Assembly (NCBI RefSeq): GCF_016899755.1
Contig: NZ_JACJJC010000006.1
Span: 91,246 to 155,245 of the forward strand
Source of the DNA: Sutterella massiliensis
GTDB taxonomy: Bacteria; Pseudomonadota; Gammaproteobacteria; Burkholderiales; Burkholderiaceae_F
Length of the DNA stretch: 64,000 bases
Direction: 5' to 3'
This document shows positions 36,770 through 46,704 of the stretch, one piece after another. The notes beneath the pieces were generated by a model. That model did no database searches, was not told the origin of the DNA, and saw only the letters and a program-made list of their open reading frames with translations. Position 1 is the first letter of the stretch, and every line of letters begins with the position of its first letter. Made by a program: the position numbers and the translations under genes.

Positions 36770-38584
36770 TCAGCGGGCGTTCATGGCCTTATCGATCGAG
36801 AACGGCCAGGCCTGGTAGCCCGAGCAGTTCTTCAGCTGAATTTCGACGGACGGTTCCTTCGCGCCCCACTTGAACTCTTCGATGAAGGGGTTCGGCGACG
36901 AAGTGAAGGCACCCGAAGCGAGGTCGAACGAAGCGCCCGCCGTAGCCGAGTAGACGAAGATCGAGTTCTTGTCAGCCTGATATTCGGTGAGCGAAGTCAC
37001 GGGGCTGTACCATTCGTGACCGCGTTCCTTGCCGTATTCCCAGACCTGCTGAACGGTCATCTTCTTCTGGTCGATCTTGTAGATCACGGCGCGCGAGTAC
37101 TTCATTTCGGGAAGGGCAGGCTGCTCCATGCCGCGCGCATCGCCGTTGTCGAAGGCCGACAGATAAAGGATGTCGCCCTTGCTCTTTTCGTCGATCTTGA
37201 AGGCCGTGTGCTGCGTCCACGTCCAGTCGAAGTCGCCTTCGCACTTGCTGCCTTCGCACTTGATGGGCTTGCCGTCGGCATCAACAGGCGTCAGGACCTT
37301 TTCGGCCCAGCCCTTCTTCCAGCCTTCGGGGGAACCGAGGATCCACTTCACCTTCTTGTCGCGGCCGATCTTGATCATCGCGGACTGATGGCGCGAAGAA
37401 ATGATGATCGAGTCGTCTTCGGGGTCGTAGTCGACGGAGTTGACATGCGCCCAGTTGCGGCCCGCGCCCGTGCCGACGATGTCGCCGAAGCGGTCGGACT
37501 TGTCGAGCGCCTTGATGTCTTCTTCCGTAAGGGTCTTGCCCGCCTGCGAAGCGTCGATATTGAGACAGACCGCACCCTGGTCAAGAACCTTCAGAACGTT
37601 GTCGCGATACGGGTCGAGAATGTCGGCCAAGCGCCATTCGTCAACGACGACGCCTTCCTGGTCGATTTCAGCAATCACGTCGCGCACCGTGTGCACGTTC
37701 TTGCCGTCGGGACGCTTGAAGTTCGAAGAGGCCACGCGCAGGAAGAAGTGACCGTTCTGCGCATCGTCCATCGAGTGCGAGTAGTCGGAGAAGCGCAGCG
37801 GCAGGCGGCGGTTGAAGACTTCGCGGCCCATGATGTCGTACTTGACGTAGCGCTGGCCGTAACCCCACGAGAGCATGCCGTCGTCGTTCTGCTTGAAGCC
37901 CATCATCACGCCCGCACTGTAGATCGAGTTGAGATCGTAGATGGGGTTGGCAAACATGTACCAACGGACGTGACCGGCCGTGTCAAGAATCGTATTCTGC
38001 GGCCAGAAATTCCATTCGAGAGCACCGCCCGCGGGGTTGTTCCAGACGACGCGCGTGCCGATGCCCGACTTTTCGGCAATGTTGTTGACGAAGTAGAGGC
38101 GATCCTTGAATTCGGGATCGACCTTCTTCACTTCAACGCCGTAGGGCATCTCCTTTTCCATCGTGATGCCGGCTACTTCAAAGTAGACAGGCGGCGCATA
38201 GAGCTGGATCGTGTCGGTGAATTTTTCGCTCTTGCCGCGCAGTTCACGCGTGTAGGAGATTTCAACGTGATTGACGTAATCGGGATAGAGACCGAAAACG
38301 GGAATGCCGCCGTGCGTGAGGACCTGACGATTCGAGACGTTGTATTTGATTTCCTGGCCGTTGGGCTTCGGAAGCACGCGAACCGTGACGTCCTTCACCG
38401 TGTAGCCGCCGTCGCGAACGATCGCCGTAAGCGGCGCAATGCCGTACGGATTCATCATGACTTCGCCCAAATGGCCCTGAACGTGATAGTCGATCTTTGC
38501 GCCCGAGGGACCGCCGATGGCAAAGGCTGCAAACGGAACGGATGCGACGACGGCGATCGCGGCGAGCTTCATCTTGAGATTCAT
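36770..38584 (-). CDS. assT: Periplasmic arylsulfate sulfotransferase
   Basis: The 604-residue protein has a Sec signal (MNLKMKLAAIAVVASVPFAAFA). The body matches the bacterial ASST beta-propeller family, with motifs DYSHSMDD, NSVDYDPEDDSIIISSRHQS, WTQHTAFKI and DNGDARG that supply the active-site His and Arg residues. The enzyme moves sulfate from one phenol to another without PAPS, forming a histidine intermediate. A close Cys pair, KCEGSKCEG, matches the essential disulfide of E. coli AssT. No DsbL/DsbI genes are adjacent. The ATG at 38584 has an AGGAGAG site. A LysR regulator lies upstream on the same strand. Confidence 0.9.
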   Translation of the reverse strand: MNLKMKLAAIAVVASVPFAAFAIGGPSGAKIDYHVQGHLGEVMMNPYGIAPLTAIVRDGGYTVKDVTVRVLPKPNGQEIKYNVSNRQVLTHGGIPVFGLYPDYVNHVEISYTRELRGKSEKFTDTIQLYAPPVYFEVAGITMEKEMPYGVEVKKVDPEFKDRLYFVNNIAEKSGIGTRVVWNNPAGGALEWNFWPQNTILDTAGHVRWYMFANPIYDLNSIYSAGVMMGFKQNDDGMLSWGYGQRYVKYDIMGREVFNRRLPLRFSDYSHSMDDAQNGHFFLRVASSNFKRPDGKNVHTVRDVIAEIDQEGVVVDEWRLADILDPYRDNVLKVLDQGAVCLNIDASQAGKTLTEEDIKALDKSDRFGDIVGTGAGRNWAHVNSVDYDPEDDSIIISSRHQSAMIKIGRDKKVKWILGSPEGWKKGWAEKVLTPVDADGKPIKCEGSKCEGDFDWTWTQHTAFKIDEKSKGDILYLSAFDNGDARGMEQPALPEMKYSRAVIYKIDQKKMTVQQVWEYGKERGHEWYSPVTSLTEYQADKNSIFVYSATAGASFDLASGAFTSSPNPFIEEFKWGAKEPSVEIQLKNCSGYQAWPFSIDKAMNAR

Positions 38585-38875
38585 TGCTTCTCTCCTTTCT
38601 TGTGAATCGAGTGCTCGAGGGCTGGGCGCGCGGCAAAGAGCAGCACGCTTCGAGCGCACGGAGAGAAGTTTGGCGGACAAGCGCCATTGCGAACAGACGC
38701 ATTTTCGCGAGAAGGCGGCCACTCTTTCGGGACTGCCATTTGTCAATTCTGGGAAACAGCTCTGCCGCTAAGAAAGACAAGCGCCTACCGTTCTCTTGGG
38801 AAAAGCGCGAGGTTGCATCTGCAGGAATCTCCAATGCGGTATTCCAACGCGAGCTCCTCTGCACTCGCAGTCCGC

Positions 38876-39844
38876 TCAATGCAGAACCGGGACGTCCTCG
38901 GGATTCGGCAGCGGCGGAATCGCCGCGAGGAAGTGGCTTCTGAGCCACTGCAGCGCCGGATCCCCCTGCGTGCGTTCGTGCCAAACAAGAACGGGCTCAA
39001 ATGTCTTCGCATCCGAAGGACGTCCGAGCACAACGAGTTCGCAACCGATCTGATTGAAGCGGTGAGCGAGCTGCAGCGGCATCACGGCGACAAGATCCGT
39101 GCAGCCCAAGAGGGTCGGGAAGAGCGAAAAATACGGCGTCCAGACGGCCGTATCGGCCGCGCGCAACTGAATGTGGCTCTGCGGAACGGAAAAGTGATCC
39201 ATGCGCAGGTGATGACGCGGCGTCACGCTTACGCCAAGCTTGCGATAAGCCCCAATGTCGCGCATCGTCACCGATTCGCCCGCAGCCACTCGGTGTGCGA
39301 GCGGATGATCGGCAAGCACGGCGAAAACGAAGATGTCGCGGCAGACGACTTGCGTGCAGAAATCTTCAAGCCGCTCCGAATACGGGTAGAGCGCGAGATC
39401 GAGTTCGCCAGACTTCAGCTCCTCGGTGAAGTCGGCGTTGAGCGGCAGAAAGTTCACGCCGCAATTGGGCGCATCCCGGAGAATGTTTGTGAGTCCGTGC
39501 GAGAGATAGCAGAAGACGCCCTGGTCGACCGCACCGATGCGGAACATCCGCGACTCTCTGGCTGGCGAAAAGACGTCGGACGCACTTCGAAGCATCTCTT
39601 CGTAGCCGCGCAGGAGCCGCCGCATCGGTGCCTCAAGCTCCTTGGCGCGCTGCGTCGGACGCATGCCGTGCGGATAACGGTGAAAAAGCTCGTCTTTAAA
39701 GACCGCCCGCAGCTTCGCGATCGTGCGGCTCGCCGACGAAATGCTGACGCCGCACGTTTCGGCCGTGTTGGAGAGATTGAGCGTCTCGATGAGACTCGTG
39801 AAAATGCGAACGGCCTCAAAGTCGAGGTTCGGAAGCTGCGTCAT
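38876..39844 (-). CDS. LysR-family transcriptional regulator
   Basis: The 322-residue protein has an N-terminal winged helix-turn-helix (LDFEAVRIFTSLIETLNLSN, then TAETCGVSISSASRTIAKLR) and a LysR effector-binding domain from about residue 95. It reads toward assT on the same strand, 291 bases upstream, and is the obvious candidate regulator of the sulfotransferase. This is unlike the common divergent LysR layout. The effector is unknown; a phenolic sulfate would fit. The ATG at 39844 starts the conserved domain. Confidence 0.88.
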   Translation of the reverse strand: MTQLPNLDFEAVRIFTSLIETLNLSNTAETCGVSISSASRTIAKLRAVFKDELFHRYPHGMRPTQRAKELEAPMRRLLRGYEEMLRSASDVFSPARESRMFRIGAVDQGVFCYLSHGLTNILRDAPNCGVNFLPLNADFTEELKSGELDLALYPYSERLEDFCTQVVCRDIFVFAVLADHPLAHRVAAGESVTMRDIGAYRKLGVSVTPRHHLRMDHFSVPQSHIQLRAADTAVWTPYFSLFPTLLGCTDLVAVMPLQLAHRFNQIGCELVVLGRPSDAKTFEPVLVWHERTQGDPALQWLRSHFLAAIPPLPNPEDVPVLH

Positions 39845-40017
39845 CTTTTCGGTCCAGGTTGTTCTGATTGCTTGAGCCTAACGGAATGCCCGGCAAAAAC
39901 CAAGGCAGAAATGCCTTCACATGAAGAAAACCTGGCCCCGACGGTTCCCGTTTTTCGGAAAACTTCTTCAGACACGGACAGCCCCGAAAGATTGCTCCCG
40001 AGCTTAAGCTTCCCGCA

Positions 40018-40737
40018 TCAATTGCCCGGAATCACGAAAAAGAGCACCGCGAAAAATTGCAGCGCCGTGCCAGCCAGCACGAAAAGATGCCAGATGGCGT
40101 GGTTGTAGGGAAGTTTCTCCCAGAGATAGAAAATGACACCCGCACTGTAGGCGATTCCGCCCCCCGCCAGAAGCCAAAGCCCTGCGGGCGGCAGCGCTTC
40201 AATGAGCGGTTTGATGACAAAAATCACGCACCAGCCGAGCGCAAGATAAAGAATGCAGTTGATCCAGTCGGCAATACGAATGAGGAGCGGCTGAAGGAAA
40301 GCGCCGGCGAGTCCGATCGTCCAGACAATCGCGCAGAGAACCGTTCCTCGGGTGCCGCCCAGCGTGACGAGGCAAAAAGGCGTGTAAGTGCCTGCAATAA
40401 GAAGATAAATGGCGCTGTGGTCGAGCACGCGCAGCACCCGCTTCGCCCCGGGCTGCGGCAGCGCATGATAGAGCGTCGAAATAAGGTAGAGCACGATCAT
40501 CGAAGCGCCGAAGACGGCGCCACTCGCCACGACAACCGTGCTGCGGTCATGCCAGAGCGAACTCATCACGAGTACGACGAGCCCCACAATCGACAGCGCG
40601 GCGGCGAGCCCGTGCGTCACAGCATTTGCCACTTCTTCGCCGAACGAATAGCCGCCCGTGTCGCCTGCCGCCCATGCGCGCGATCCGACGAGGCCTTTTG
40701 CTCCGGCCGTTGTCTTAAATGCGGCGCCTTCTCTCAC
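40018..40737 (-). CDS. trhA: TrhA/hemolysin III family membrane protein
   Basis: The 239-residue protein has seven hydrophobic helices and the PAQR-like motifs EEVANAVTHGLAA, LYLISTLYHALP and LDHSAIYLLIAGTYTPF. The conserved His, Ser and Asp residues are thought to bind metal. Bacterial members have been linked to membrane energetics and fatty-acid homeostasis, and the old hemolysin name is misleading. The GTG at 40737 was chosen because AAGGGA lies 7 bases upstream; a TTG at 40743 is too close to that site. It is preceded by murB on the same strand with a 254-base gap. Confidence 0.87.
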   Translation of the reverse strand: MREGAAFKTTAGAKGLVGSRAWAAGDTGGYSFGEEVANAVTHGLAAALSIVGLVVLVMSSLWHDRSTVVVASGAVFGASMIVLYLISTLYHALPQPGAKRVLRVLDHSAIYLLIAGTYTPFCLVTLGGTRGTVLCAIVWTIGLAGAFLQPLLIRIADWINCILYLALGWCVIFVIKPLIEALPPAGLWLLAGGGIAYSAGVIFYLWEKLPYNHAIWHLFVLAGTALQFFAVLFFVIPGN

Positions 40738-40991
40738 GATCAAATCCCTTTTGAAAAAACCAGTCTCCGTATTGTCGAAAAAAGATTAACTCAAAAAGGT
40801 TACTTGGATTAGGTATAAACCCGCCCTGACTGCGCAAATATGTATCCGATCGTTGCTCGCCCCATGTCGGCGCACGAACTCATCTGTCATGCCAACGATT
40901 TGCCTCTTAACCGACCAGCAGAAATCTCCCGAACATCATGAACGAGAGCGCTCGGGGCAAAACGCTCGCCCAGCCACCTCGTCCTCGCCGA

Positions 40992-42029
40992 TCAGTCGCC
41001 GAAGAAAACGGGTTCGGGCTCAAGCGCAACGTCAAATCGCTTTTGAACAGCCCGCACGATATCGTCCGCGAGCGCGACCACATCCTCACCCGTAGCGCCG
41101 CCCGCATTGACGAGAACGAGCGCATGCTTGTCGTAAACCGCTGCGCCGCCGCGCCGGCCTTTGGACGTCCCCTTGAAGCCGCAGGCGTCGATCAGCCAGC
41201 CGGCAGCGAGCTTCACGCGATCTCCGCCGATCGGATACGTCACGAGGCTGCCGTACTGCGTGAGAAGTTCTCTCGCCTTCACGACGGGCACGATCGGGTT
41301 TTTGAAAAAACTGCCCGCGCTGCCTATCTCGGCAGGATCCGGGAGCTTTTCGGCGCGTATTGCGCGAACGGCTTCGGCAACCGAATCGGGGGTTAGTTCC
41401 CGACCCGACCCGTCTGCAAAGCGTTCGGCAAGCGTTTTGTAGCCGAGAATGGGCGCCCAAGCTTTCGGCAGCCGCAGCGTCGCTTCAAGCACGACGAACC
41501 GTCCTTCATTTTCCGGACGCTTAAAAACACTCATGCGATAGGAGAAGTCGCAGGCCTCAAGGTCAAACGTACGGACTTCGTCGTTTTGTGCGTCGTAAAC
41601 GAGCGCCGACACGAAGCGCTCGGCAAGCTCGAGTCCATAAGCGCCTACGTTCTGCACGACGGCGCCGCCGACGCTTCCGGGAATGGCGGACAAGTTTTCA
41701 AGGCCGCCCGCTCGCTTCAATGTCTCGCGAACGAGCCCGTCGAGACTCTCCCCGGCGCCGGCCGTGACGAGAAGGGCGTCGTTCTCGGGGGATTCTGCGA
41801 AAGAAATCCCCCTCATCGCCGGGTGAATAACGAGGCCCGAAACGTGCGGCATCGACACGATGTTGGCGCCGCCGCCGAGAAGGCGCACGCGAAGCCCTTT
41901 TTCCCGCGCAAAGACAAACGCTTCGCGCAGCGCATCGAGCGAATCGACCTCGACATATGCTTCGGCTGTCGATGGCAGGCCGAAGGTCGTCAGCGCTTCG
42001 AGAGACTTGTCGAATTCAATATTGAGCAT
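40992..42029 (-). CDS. murB: UDP-N-acetylenolpyruvoylglucosamine reductase
   Basis: The 345-residue FAD enzyme starts MLNIEFDKSLEALTTFGLPS. It carries the FAD-binding segment LRVRLLGGGANIV, the motif LSAIPGSVGGAVVQNVGAYG, and SAGSFFKNPIV with the catalytic Ser. The SYRMSVFK segment places it in the E. coli type I group. It makes UDP-MurNAc for peptidoglycan. Upstream in-frame codons to 42266 run into dxs and were rejected. A dxs terminator at 42083-42123 suggests murB is transcribed separately. Confidence 0.95.
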   Translation of the reverse strand: MLNIEFDKSLEALTTFGLPSTAEAYVEVDSLDALREAFVFAREKGLRVRLLGGGANIVSMPHVSGLVIHPAMRGISFAESPENDALLVTAGAGESLDGLVRETLKRAGGLENLSAIPGSVGGAVVQNVGAYGLELAERFVSALVYDAQNDEVRTFDLEACDFSYRMSVFKRPENEGRFVVLEATLRLPKAWAPILGYKTLAERFADGSGRELTPDSVAEAVRAIRAEKLPDPAEIGSAGSFFKNPIVPVVKARELLTQYGSLVTYPIGGDRVKLAAGWLIDACGFKGTSKGRRGGAAVYDKHALVLVNAGGATGEDVVALADDIVRAVQKRFDVALEPEPVFFGD

Positions 42030-42082
42030 GCTTCGGGCTCCGTCCTGTTCGTCCAATGGCGAGCTGAAAGTCAAACCGGAAG

Positions 42083-42123
42083 AAAAAACGCGGGGCGCGG
42101 ACGCTTGCAGTCCGCTGCCCCGC
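42083..42123 (-). terminator. dxs terminator
   Basis: On the minus strand GCGGGGC and CGGAC arms pair across a 7-base loop (42123-42090), followed by six T (42088-42083). It lies between dxs and murB. Confidence 0.85.
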
Positions 42124-42228
42124 AGCTTGAGGACAGATGCCCTACGGCACCAGTCCGTACTCGCCGCAAACGGGATTACGATCGGGCCCCTCCGAGGTGG
42201 CGCCGCTCGCAATCCCTTTACGCAAAGA

Positions 42229-44199
42229 TTACACGAACGCGCCGTGCTCGATCGTTCGCTCGGCAAGACGACGGCGTACCGCCGCTTCGATCGCTTCCGA
42301 CGTGAGGTTGAGCTCCCGCATCACCTCGTCATGCGAGCCCTGCTCGACGAAAGCGTCGGGAAGCCCGAAGTGCATAACGGAAACAACGAGACCGGCCTCC
42401 TCAATGACGGACGAAACCCCTTCGCCCGCGCCGCCCGCAAGCGCGCCCTCTTCAGCCGTCACGACAAGCGAATGCGAAGCGGCTGCGCGCAGAATCACGG
42501 CTCGGTCAAGGGGCTTGGCAAAGCGCATGTCGATCAGGGTCGCATCAAGCGCCTCGGCCACGGGCTTCAGAACGTTCGTCATGGCGCCGAACCCGAGGAA
42601 GGCGACGCCGTGCCCGGCGCGCAGCGTGCGCGAAACCCCCACGGGAATGGTTTCAAAGTTAGCGCTCACTTCTACGCCGGGTCCTTTGCCGCGCGGATAG
42701 CGGACGGCCGCTGGCGTATCCATGGCGAACGCCGTATTGAGCATCAGACGGCACTCGTTTTCGTCCGAAGGCGTCATCACGGTCATGTTCGGGATGCCTC
42801 GAAGTTCGGCAATGTCAAAGGCCCCCTGGTGCGTAGCGCCGTCCGCGCCCACGATGCCGCCGCGGTCGACGGCAAACATGACGGGGAGATTTTGGAGCGC
42901 CACGTCGTGAATGACCTGGTCGAGCGCGCGCTGCAGGAACGTCGAATAGATGGCAACGACAGGCTTCAAGCCCCCGCAGGCCAAACCCGCGCCGTAAGTG
43001 ACGGCATGCTGCTCGGCAATCGCGACGTCGCGGTAGCGCTCGGGAAAGCGCTTCTCGAATTCAACGAGCCCTGAGCCCTCGCGCATGGCGGGCGTGATGG
43101 CGTAGAGACGATCGTCGCGCTCGGCCATATCGCACACCCAACGCCCGAATATCTGCGTGTAGGTAGGTTTGTCGGGCTTATCGGAAACCACGATCCCCTT
43201 TTGCGGGTCAAAGGGCGAGACGCCGTGATAGAGCGTCGGATTGAGCTCGGCGGGCTTATAGCCCTTGCCCTTTTGCGTCGCGACATGGAGCACGAGCGGC
43301 TGATCGAGCTCTCGGAGGTTGCGTAGCACCTCGACGAGCTCCTTGAGGTCGTGGCCGTCGATCGGTCCGTAGTAGTTGAGGTCGAACGCACTGAAGATCG
43401 CCGAGGGCGGGCTCACGAAATTGATCGCCTGCTTTTCCATACGCTTGGCGATGTCCCAGAGGCAAGGCACGTGCTTCAGGGCACGCTTGCCTCGTTCGCG
43501 GGCGCTATTGAAGGCGCGCGTCGAGACAATCTTTGCGAGGTGCCCCGAGAGCGCCCCTGCGGGCGGCGAGATCGAGCAGTCGTTGTCGTTAAGGATGATG
43601 AGAAGCTTCACGCCCGACTTGTAGACGCCTGCGTCGTTGAGCGCTTCGATCGCCATGCCGCCCGTGAGCGCACCGTCGCCGATCACGGCAACGGTCCAGC
43701 GATCGGTTTCGCCCCTGAGTTTCGCAGCAACCGCCATGCCGAGCGCGGCCGAAATCGAAGTCGACGAGTGCGCGGTGCCGAAGGCGTCGTGCTCGCTTTC
43801 GCTGCGCTTGGGGAACCCCGAGAGCCCGTGAAAGCGCCGCAGCGTACCGAAGCGCCCCTTGCGGCCCGTGAGAATCTTGTGTGCGTACGCCTGGTGACCG
43901 ACGTCCCAAATGATGCGGTCGCGCGGCGTATTGAAGACGTACTGAAGGGCGATGGCGAGTTCAACCGCGCCGAGCGAGCTCGAGAGATGGCCGCCCGTCT
44001 TCGAGACGCTCTCGACCATGAAGCCGCGGATCTCTTCGGCGAGTGAGGGAAGCGCCGCTTCAGGCAGCCCGCGAAGGTCTTCGGGCGAATCGATGCGGCT
44101 CAAAAGCGGAAAGCGGCCTTCGGGCGCAGCGGATTCGCTCTGCGTCTCTTCTGCAGCCGCGCCCATCGCCTCTTTCGTTTCGCTCGCTTGGCTCTTCAT
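42229..44199 (-). CDS. dxs: 1-Deoxy-D-xylulose-5-phosphate synthase
   Basis: The 656-residue transketolase-like enzyme has the TPP-binding motif GDGALTGGMAIEALNDAG with NDNDCSIS, the segment DRGGIVGADGATHQGAFD and a typical C-terminal domain. It condenses pyruvate and glyceraldehyde 3-phosphate in the first step of the MEP isoprenoid pathway. The ATG at 44199 has GGAG upstream. The first 28 residues are a Glu/Ala/Ser-rich extension before the conserved LLSRIDSPEDLRGL. It is the last gene of an xseB-ispA-dxs operon, with 64 bases after ispA. Confidence 0.96.
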   Translation of the reverse strand: MKSQASETKEAMGAAAEETQSESAAPEGRFPLLSRIDSPEDLRGLPEAALPSLAEEIRGFMVESVSKTGGHLSSSLGAVELAIALQYVFNTPRDRIIWDVGHQAYAHKILTGRKGRFGTLRRFHGLSGFPKRSESEHDAFGTAHSSTSISAALGMAVAAKLRGETDRWTVAVIGDGALTGGMAIEALNDAGVYKSGVKLLIILNDNDCSISPPAGALSGHLAKIVSTRAFNSARERGKRALKHVPCLWDIAKRMEKQAINFVSPPSAIFSAFDLNYYGPIDGHDLKELVEVLRNLRELDQPLVLHVATQKGKGYKPAELNPTLYHGVSPFDPQKGIVVSDKPDKPTYTQIFGRWVCDMAERDDRLYAITPAMREGSGLVEFEKRFPERYRDVAIAEQHAVTYGAGLACGGLKPVVAIYSTFLQRALDQVIHDVALQNLPVMFAVDRGGIVGADGATHQGAFDIAELRGIPNMTVMTPSDENECRLMLNTAFAMDTPAAVRYPRGKGPGVEVSANFETIPVGVSRTLRAGHGVAFLGFGAMTNVLKPVAEALDATLIDMRFAKPLDRAVILRAAASHSLVVTAEEGALAGGAGEGVSSVIEEAGLVVSVMHFGLPDAFVEQGSHDEVMRELNLTSEAIEAAVRRRLAERTIEHGAFV

Positions 44200-44263
44200 A
44201 TCGACTCCGGTATTGATCAATGTGTTCTTTTCGTTGCGCCGCAGCGCCCCTTTCTGGACAGCC

Positions 44264-45181
44264 TCAATGCGTGCGGCTCGTGACGTAATGCGCAATCTCT
44301 TCGAGACGCCTGAGGGCCCCGGCTTCGACCGCGGGGTCGCGCCCGATCAGCGCGAGCGCTTCGAGCGCCTCGTTCAAAAGCGATTCGGCGCGGGCCTTGG
44401 CGCCCTCGAGTCCCAAGAACGACACCCACGTGGGTTTGTCGTCCTTTTCGTCTTTGCCGGCCGTTTTGCCGAGCGTGGCGGTGTCCTGCGTGCAGTCGAG
44501 AATGTCGTCGACCACTTGGAAGGCGATGCCGATCGACTGCGCGTAGCGCACGAGCCCGGTCTTCGTTTCGGGCGTCAGAGCATCCCAGTCGCCCGCCTGC
44601 GCGCCCATGAGGACGGCGGCCAAAATGAGCGCACCCGTCTTCATCGACTGCATGCGCGCGAGTTCGGCTTCGTCCGGCTTTTCGCCCACCATCGCGAGGT
44701 CAAGCGACTGCCCGCCGCACATGCCGAAAACACCGGCGCCGCGCGCAAGCGTGCCGACGAGACGCATGCCCGCCGCCGGGTCGTCAATCCCGGCGAGCAC
44801 CGCAAAAGCTTCGGCCTGCAGTGCGTCGCCCGCGAGCATCGCTTCGGCTTCGCCGTAGCGCACGTGCGTCGTCGGCCGGCCGCGGCGCAGCGTATCGTTG
44901 TCCATCGCAGGCATGTCGTCGTGCACAAGGCTGTAGCTGTGAATGAATTCGAGCGCGAGCGCAGCGCGGTTGAGCCGCTCGGCGGGCGCGCGGGAAATCT
45001 CGCCGGCCGCATAGCAAAGGAGCGGTCGAATGCGCTTGCCGCCGCCCAAAACCGCGTAGCGCATCGCGCCCACGAGGCGCTTGGGCTCCTGACCGGGTTT
45101 CGGAAGCATCGTCTCGGCAAGCCACTCGAAGTGGCGGGCCCGCTCGTGCGCCCAGGCGCTGAATTCGATTGCCTCGCTCAT
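44264..45181 (-). CDS. ispA: Short-chain polyprenyl diphosphate synthase (farnesyl diphosphate synthase)
   Basis: The 305-residue enzyme has both aspartate-rich motifs, DDMPAMDND and DDILD, plus GGGKRIRPLL and GQSLDLA, typical of IspA. It builds farnesyl diphosphate from DMAPP/IPP and depends on the MEP pathway fed by dxs just downstream. xseB lies 51 bases upstream on the same strand. Product length cannot be proved from sequence, but operon context supports FPP. Confidence 0.93.
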   Translation of the reverse strand: MSEAIEFSAWAHERARHFEWLAETMLPKPGQEPKRLVGAMRYAVLGGGKRIRPLLCYAAGEISRAPAERLNRAALALEFIHSYSLVHDDMPAMDNDTLRRGRPTTHVRYGEAEAMLAGDALQAEAFAVLAGIDDPAAGMRLVGTLARGAGVFGMCGGQSLDLAMVGEKPDEAELARMQSMKTGALILAAVLMGAQAGDWDALTPETKTGLVRYAQSIGIAFQVVDDILDCTQDTATLGKTAGKDEKDDKPTWVSFLGLEGAKARAESLLNEALEALALIGRDPAVEAGALRRLEEIAHYVTSRTH

Positions 45182-45232
45182 GTCGTTACCTTTGCTCTAC
45201 CTTCTTCGTCGTTTTCTGTCTTTTAACTGGCT

Positions 45233-45508
45233 TCAGAACGGAATGTCGCTCGCCGAAAGCGAAGCGCGCCCGGCCGTCTTCTCTTCTGTCTTCTGCGCAT
45301 TCTTTGCACGCAGCGCTTCGATTCGGCCGCGCGCGGCCGCGAGCTCCCCTTCGCAACGCTCGAGAAGCGCCGCACCGCGTTCGTAGGCGGCCACGCTCTC
45401 GCGAAGCGTCACGGTGCCCGAGGCCATTTTGGCCGTCAGGTTTTCAAGCTCTTCGAGCGCCTCTTCAAAGGAGAGCGCTTCAACGGGTTTCTGAGCGGAG
45501 TCGGTCAT
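45233..45508 (-). CDS. xseB: Exodeoxyribonuclease VII small subunit
   Basis: The 91-residue helical protein has the family core SFEEALEELENLTAKMASGT followed by VTLRESVAAYERGAALLERCE. It binds the large subunit XseA (not in this window) to form exonuclease VII. First gene of xseB-ispA-dxs, the conserved proteobacterial order. A GAAACGTTTC palindrome lies upstream at 45650-45659, with a TACAAT -10-like element at 45647-45642 on the minus strand. Confidence 0.93.
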   Translation of the reverse strand: MTDSAQKPVEALSFEEALEELENLTAKMASGTVTLRESVAAYERGAALLERCEGELAAARGRIEALRAKNAQKTEEKTAGRASLSASDIPF

Positions 45509-45723
45509 AAAGCATTCCGTTTGTCGCGTGTTGCCACGGCGGCCGCACGGGCGGTCTCAAACCGCACGTGGCGCGCGCACCACTTCGGGCGGCGCGCAGT
45601 CGCGTACGTCCTCTGAAGCAGCCGATCGGCAAATTTGAACGATTGTAGCGAAACGTTTCACCCGAGCGCACGCACGCCGGGTGCTCGCTGCGGTTGATCG
45701 TTTCTATCCGAGCGATCGAAAAG

Positions 45724-46704
45724 TCAGGTGTCCGCTTCGGGCCCGCTCTCGCGCGGCAGCGCCGGATGCCGCGCCCACTCGGACCAAGAACCCGCGTAAA
45801 GGCGCGCTTCGTCCGCGCTGAGGAGCCCCGCACGGTCCATGGCAAGGACATTGAGACAGGCGGCAACGCCCGAGCCGCAGCTCTGCACGATATCGGCGGG
45901 CTTGGCTTTGTATTTCGCCAGGAGCGTTTCGAATTCGAGCCGCAGGCGCTCGGGCGACTTCATGCGCCCGAAGGCGTCGACATTTTCCGAAGCAGGCCGA
46001 TTGAGCGACCCCGGAATGCGGCCCGCCGCCCCGTCAAGCGCAATGTCGCTCTTCTCTTCACCGAGCCAGCGCGTATGCGGGCGGGCGTCGAGAAGCTTGA
46101 AAGTGCGATCGTCGAGGTTGCGCACCACGTCGTCGAGCCCGATGACGCAGGGCCCCGCGGCCGGCGCAAAAGCCGCCGCCCGTTCGCGCTTCTCGGCGAG
46201 CGCCTCGACGAGCCCCGTTTCCGTCGGCAGTCCCAACGCACGCCAGCGCGTCAGGCCGCCTTCGAGCACAGCACAGTCGGGGTAGCCTGCGAGCCGCGCG
46301 CAAAGAAGCGCCCGCGCGGCAAAGGTCATTGCGCCTTCGTCCACGAAGACGAGGCGGTCTTCGGGCAGCACCCCGAAGGCGACGAGCGCCTCGCGGACAT
46401 GCGATGCCGCCGGCCACGGATGACGGCCGCTCTCGGCTGTTCTCGGCGACGTGAAAACCGCCTCAAAGGAGAGAAACCGCGCGCCCGGCACGTGCGCTGC
46501 GGCAAAGCTCGCGCGCGCGGCCGCCGCGTCGCCCGTGAGATTCGAGCGTACGTCGATCAAGACGAGGCGCGGGGCGCGAAGCGCCGCAAACATGTCGGGC
46601 ACCGACTCGTGCGCGGGCTCGAGCCGCCCGAGTGCACTCGAAGCCTTGGAGAGTTCCGCATACGTTTCGGGCGACATGAAAAAGCCGTGACCGAAGTCCT
46701 GCAT
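45724..46704 (-). CDS. sseA: Two-domain sulfurtransferase, mercaptopyruvate type
   Basis: The 326-residue protein has tandem rhodanese domains. The N-terminal one is inactive-looking, with VLIDVRSNLTG. The C-terminal one carries the active-site loop SCGSGVAACLN. CGSGV loops mark 3-mercaptopyruvate sulfurtransferases, whereas thiosulfate enzymes have CRKGV. It would move sulfane sulfur from mercaptopyruvate to thiols or cyanide. The ATG at 46704 is preceded by AGGTGG. It could supply persulfide handled by the CoA/persulfide reductase at 55.7 kb, but that link is speculation. Confidence 0.87.
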   Translation of the reverse strand: MQDFGHGFFMSPETYAELSKASSALGRLEPAHESVPDMFAALRAPRLVLIDVRSNLTGDAAAARASFAAAHVPGARFLSFEAVFTSPRTAESGRHPWPAASHVREALVAFGVLPEDRLVFVDEGAMTFAARALLCARLAGYPDCAVLEGGLTRWRALGLPTETGLVEALAEKRERAAAFAPAAGPCVIGLDDVVRNLDDRTFKLLDARPHTRWLGEEKSDIALDGAAGRIPGSLNRPASENVDAFGRMKSPERLRLEFETLLAKYKAKPADIVQSCGSGVAACLNVLAMDRAGLLSADEARLYAGSWSEWARHPALPRESGPEADT

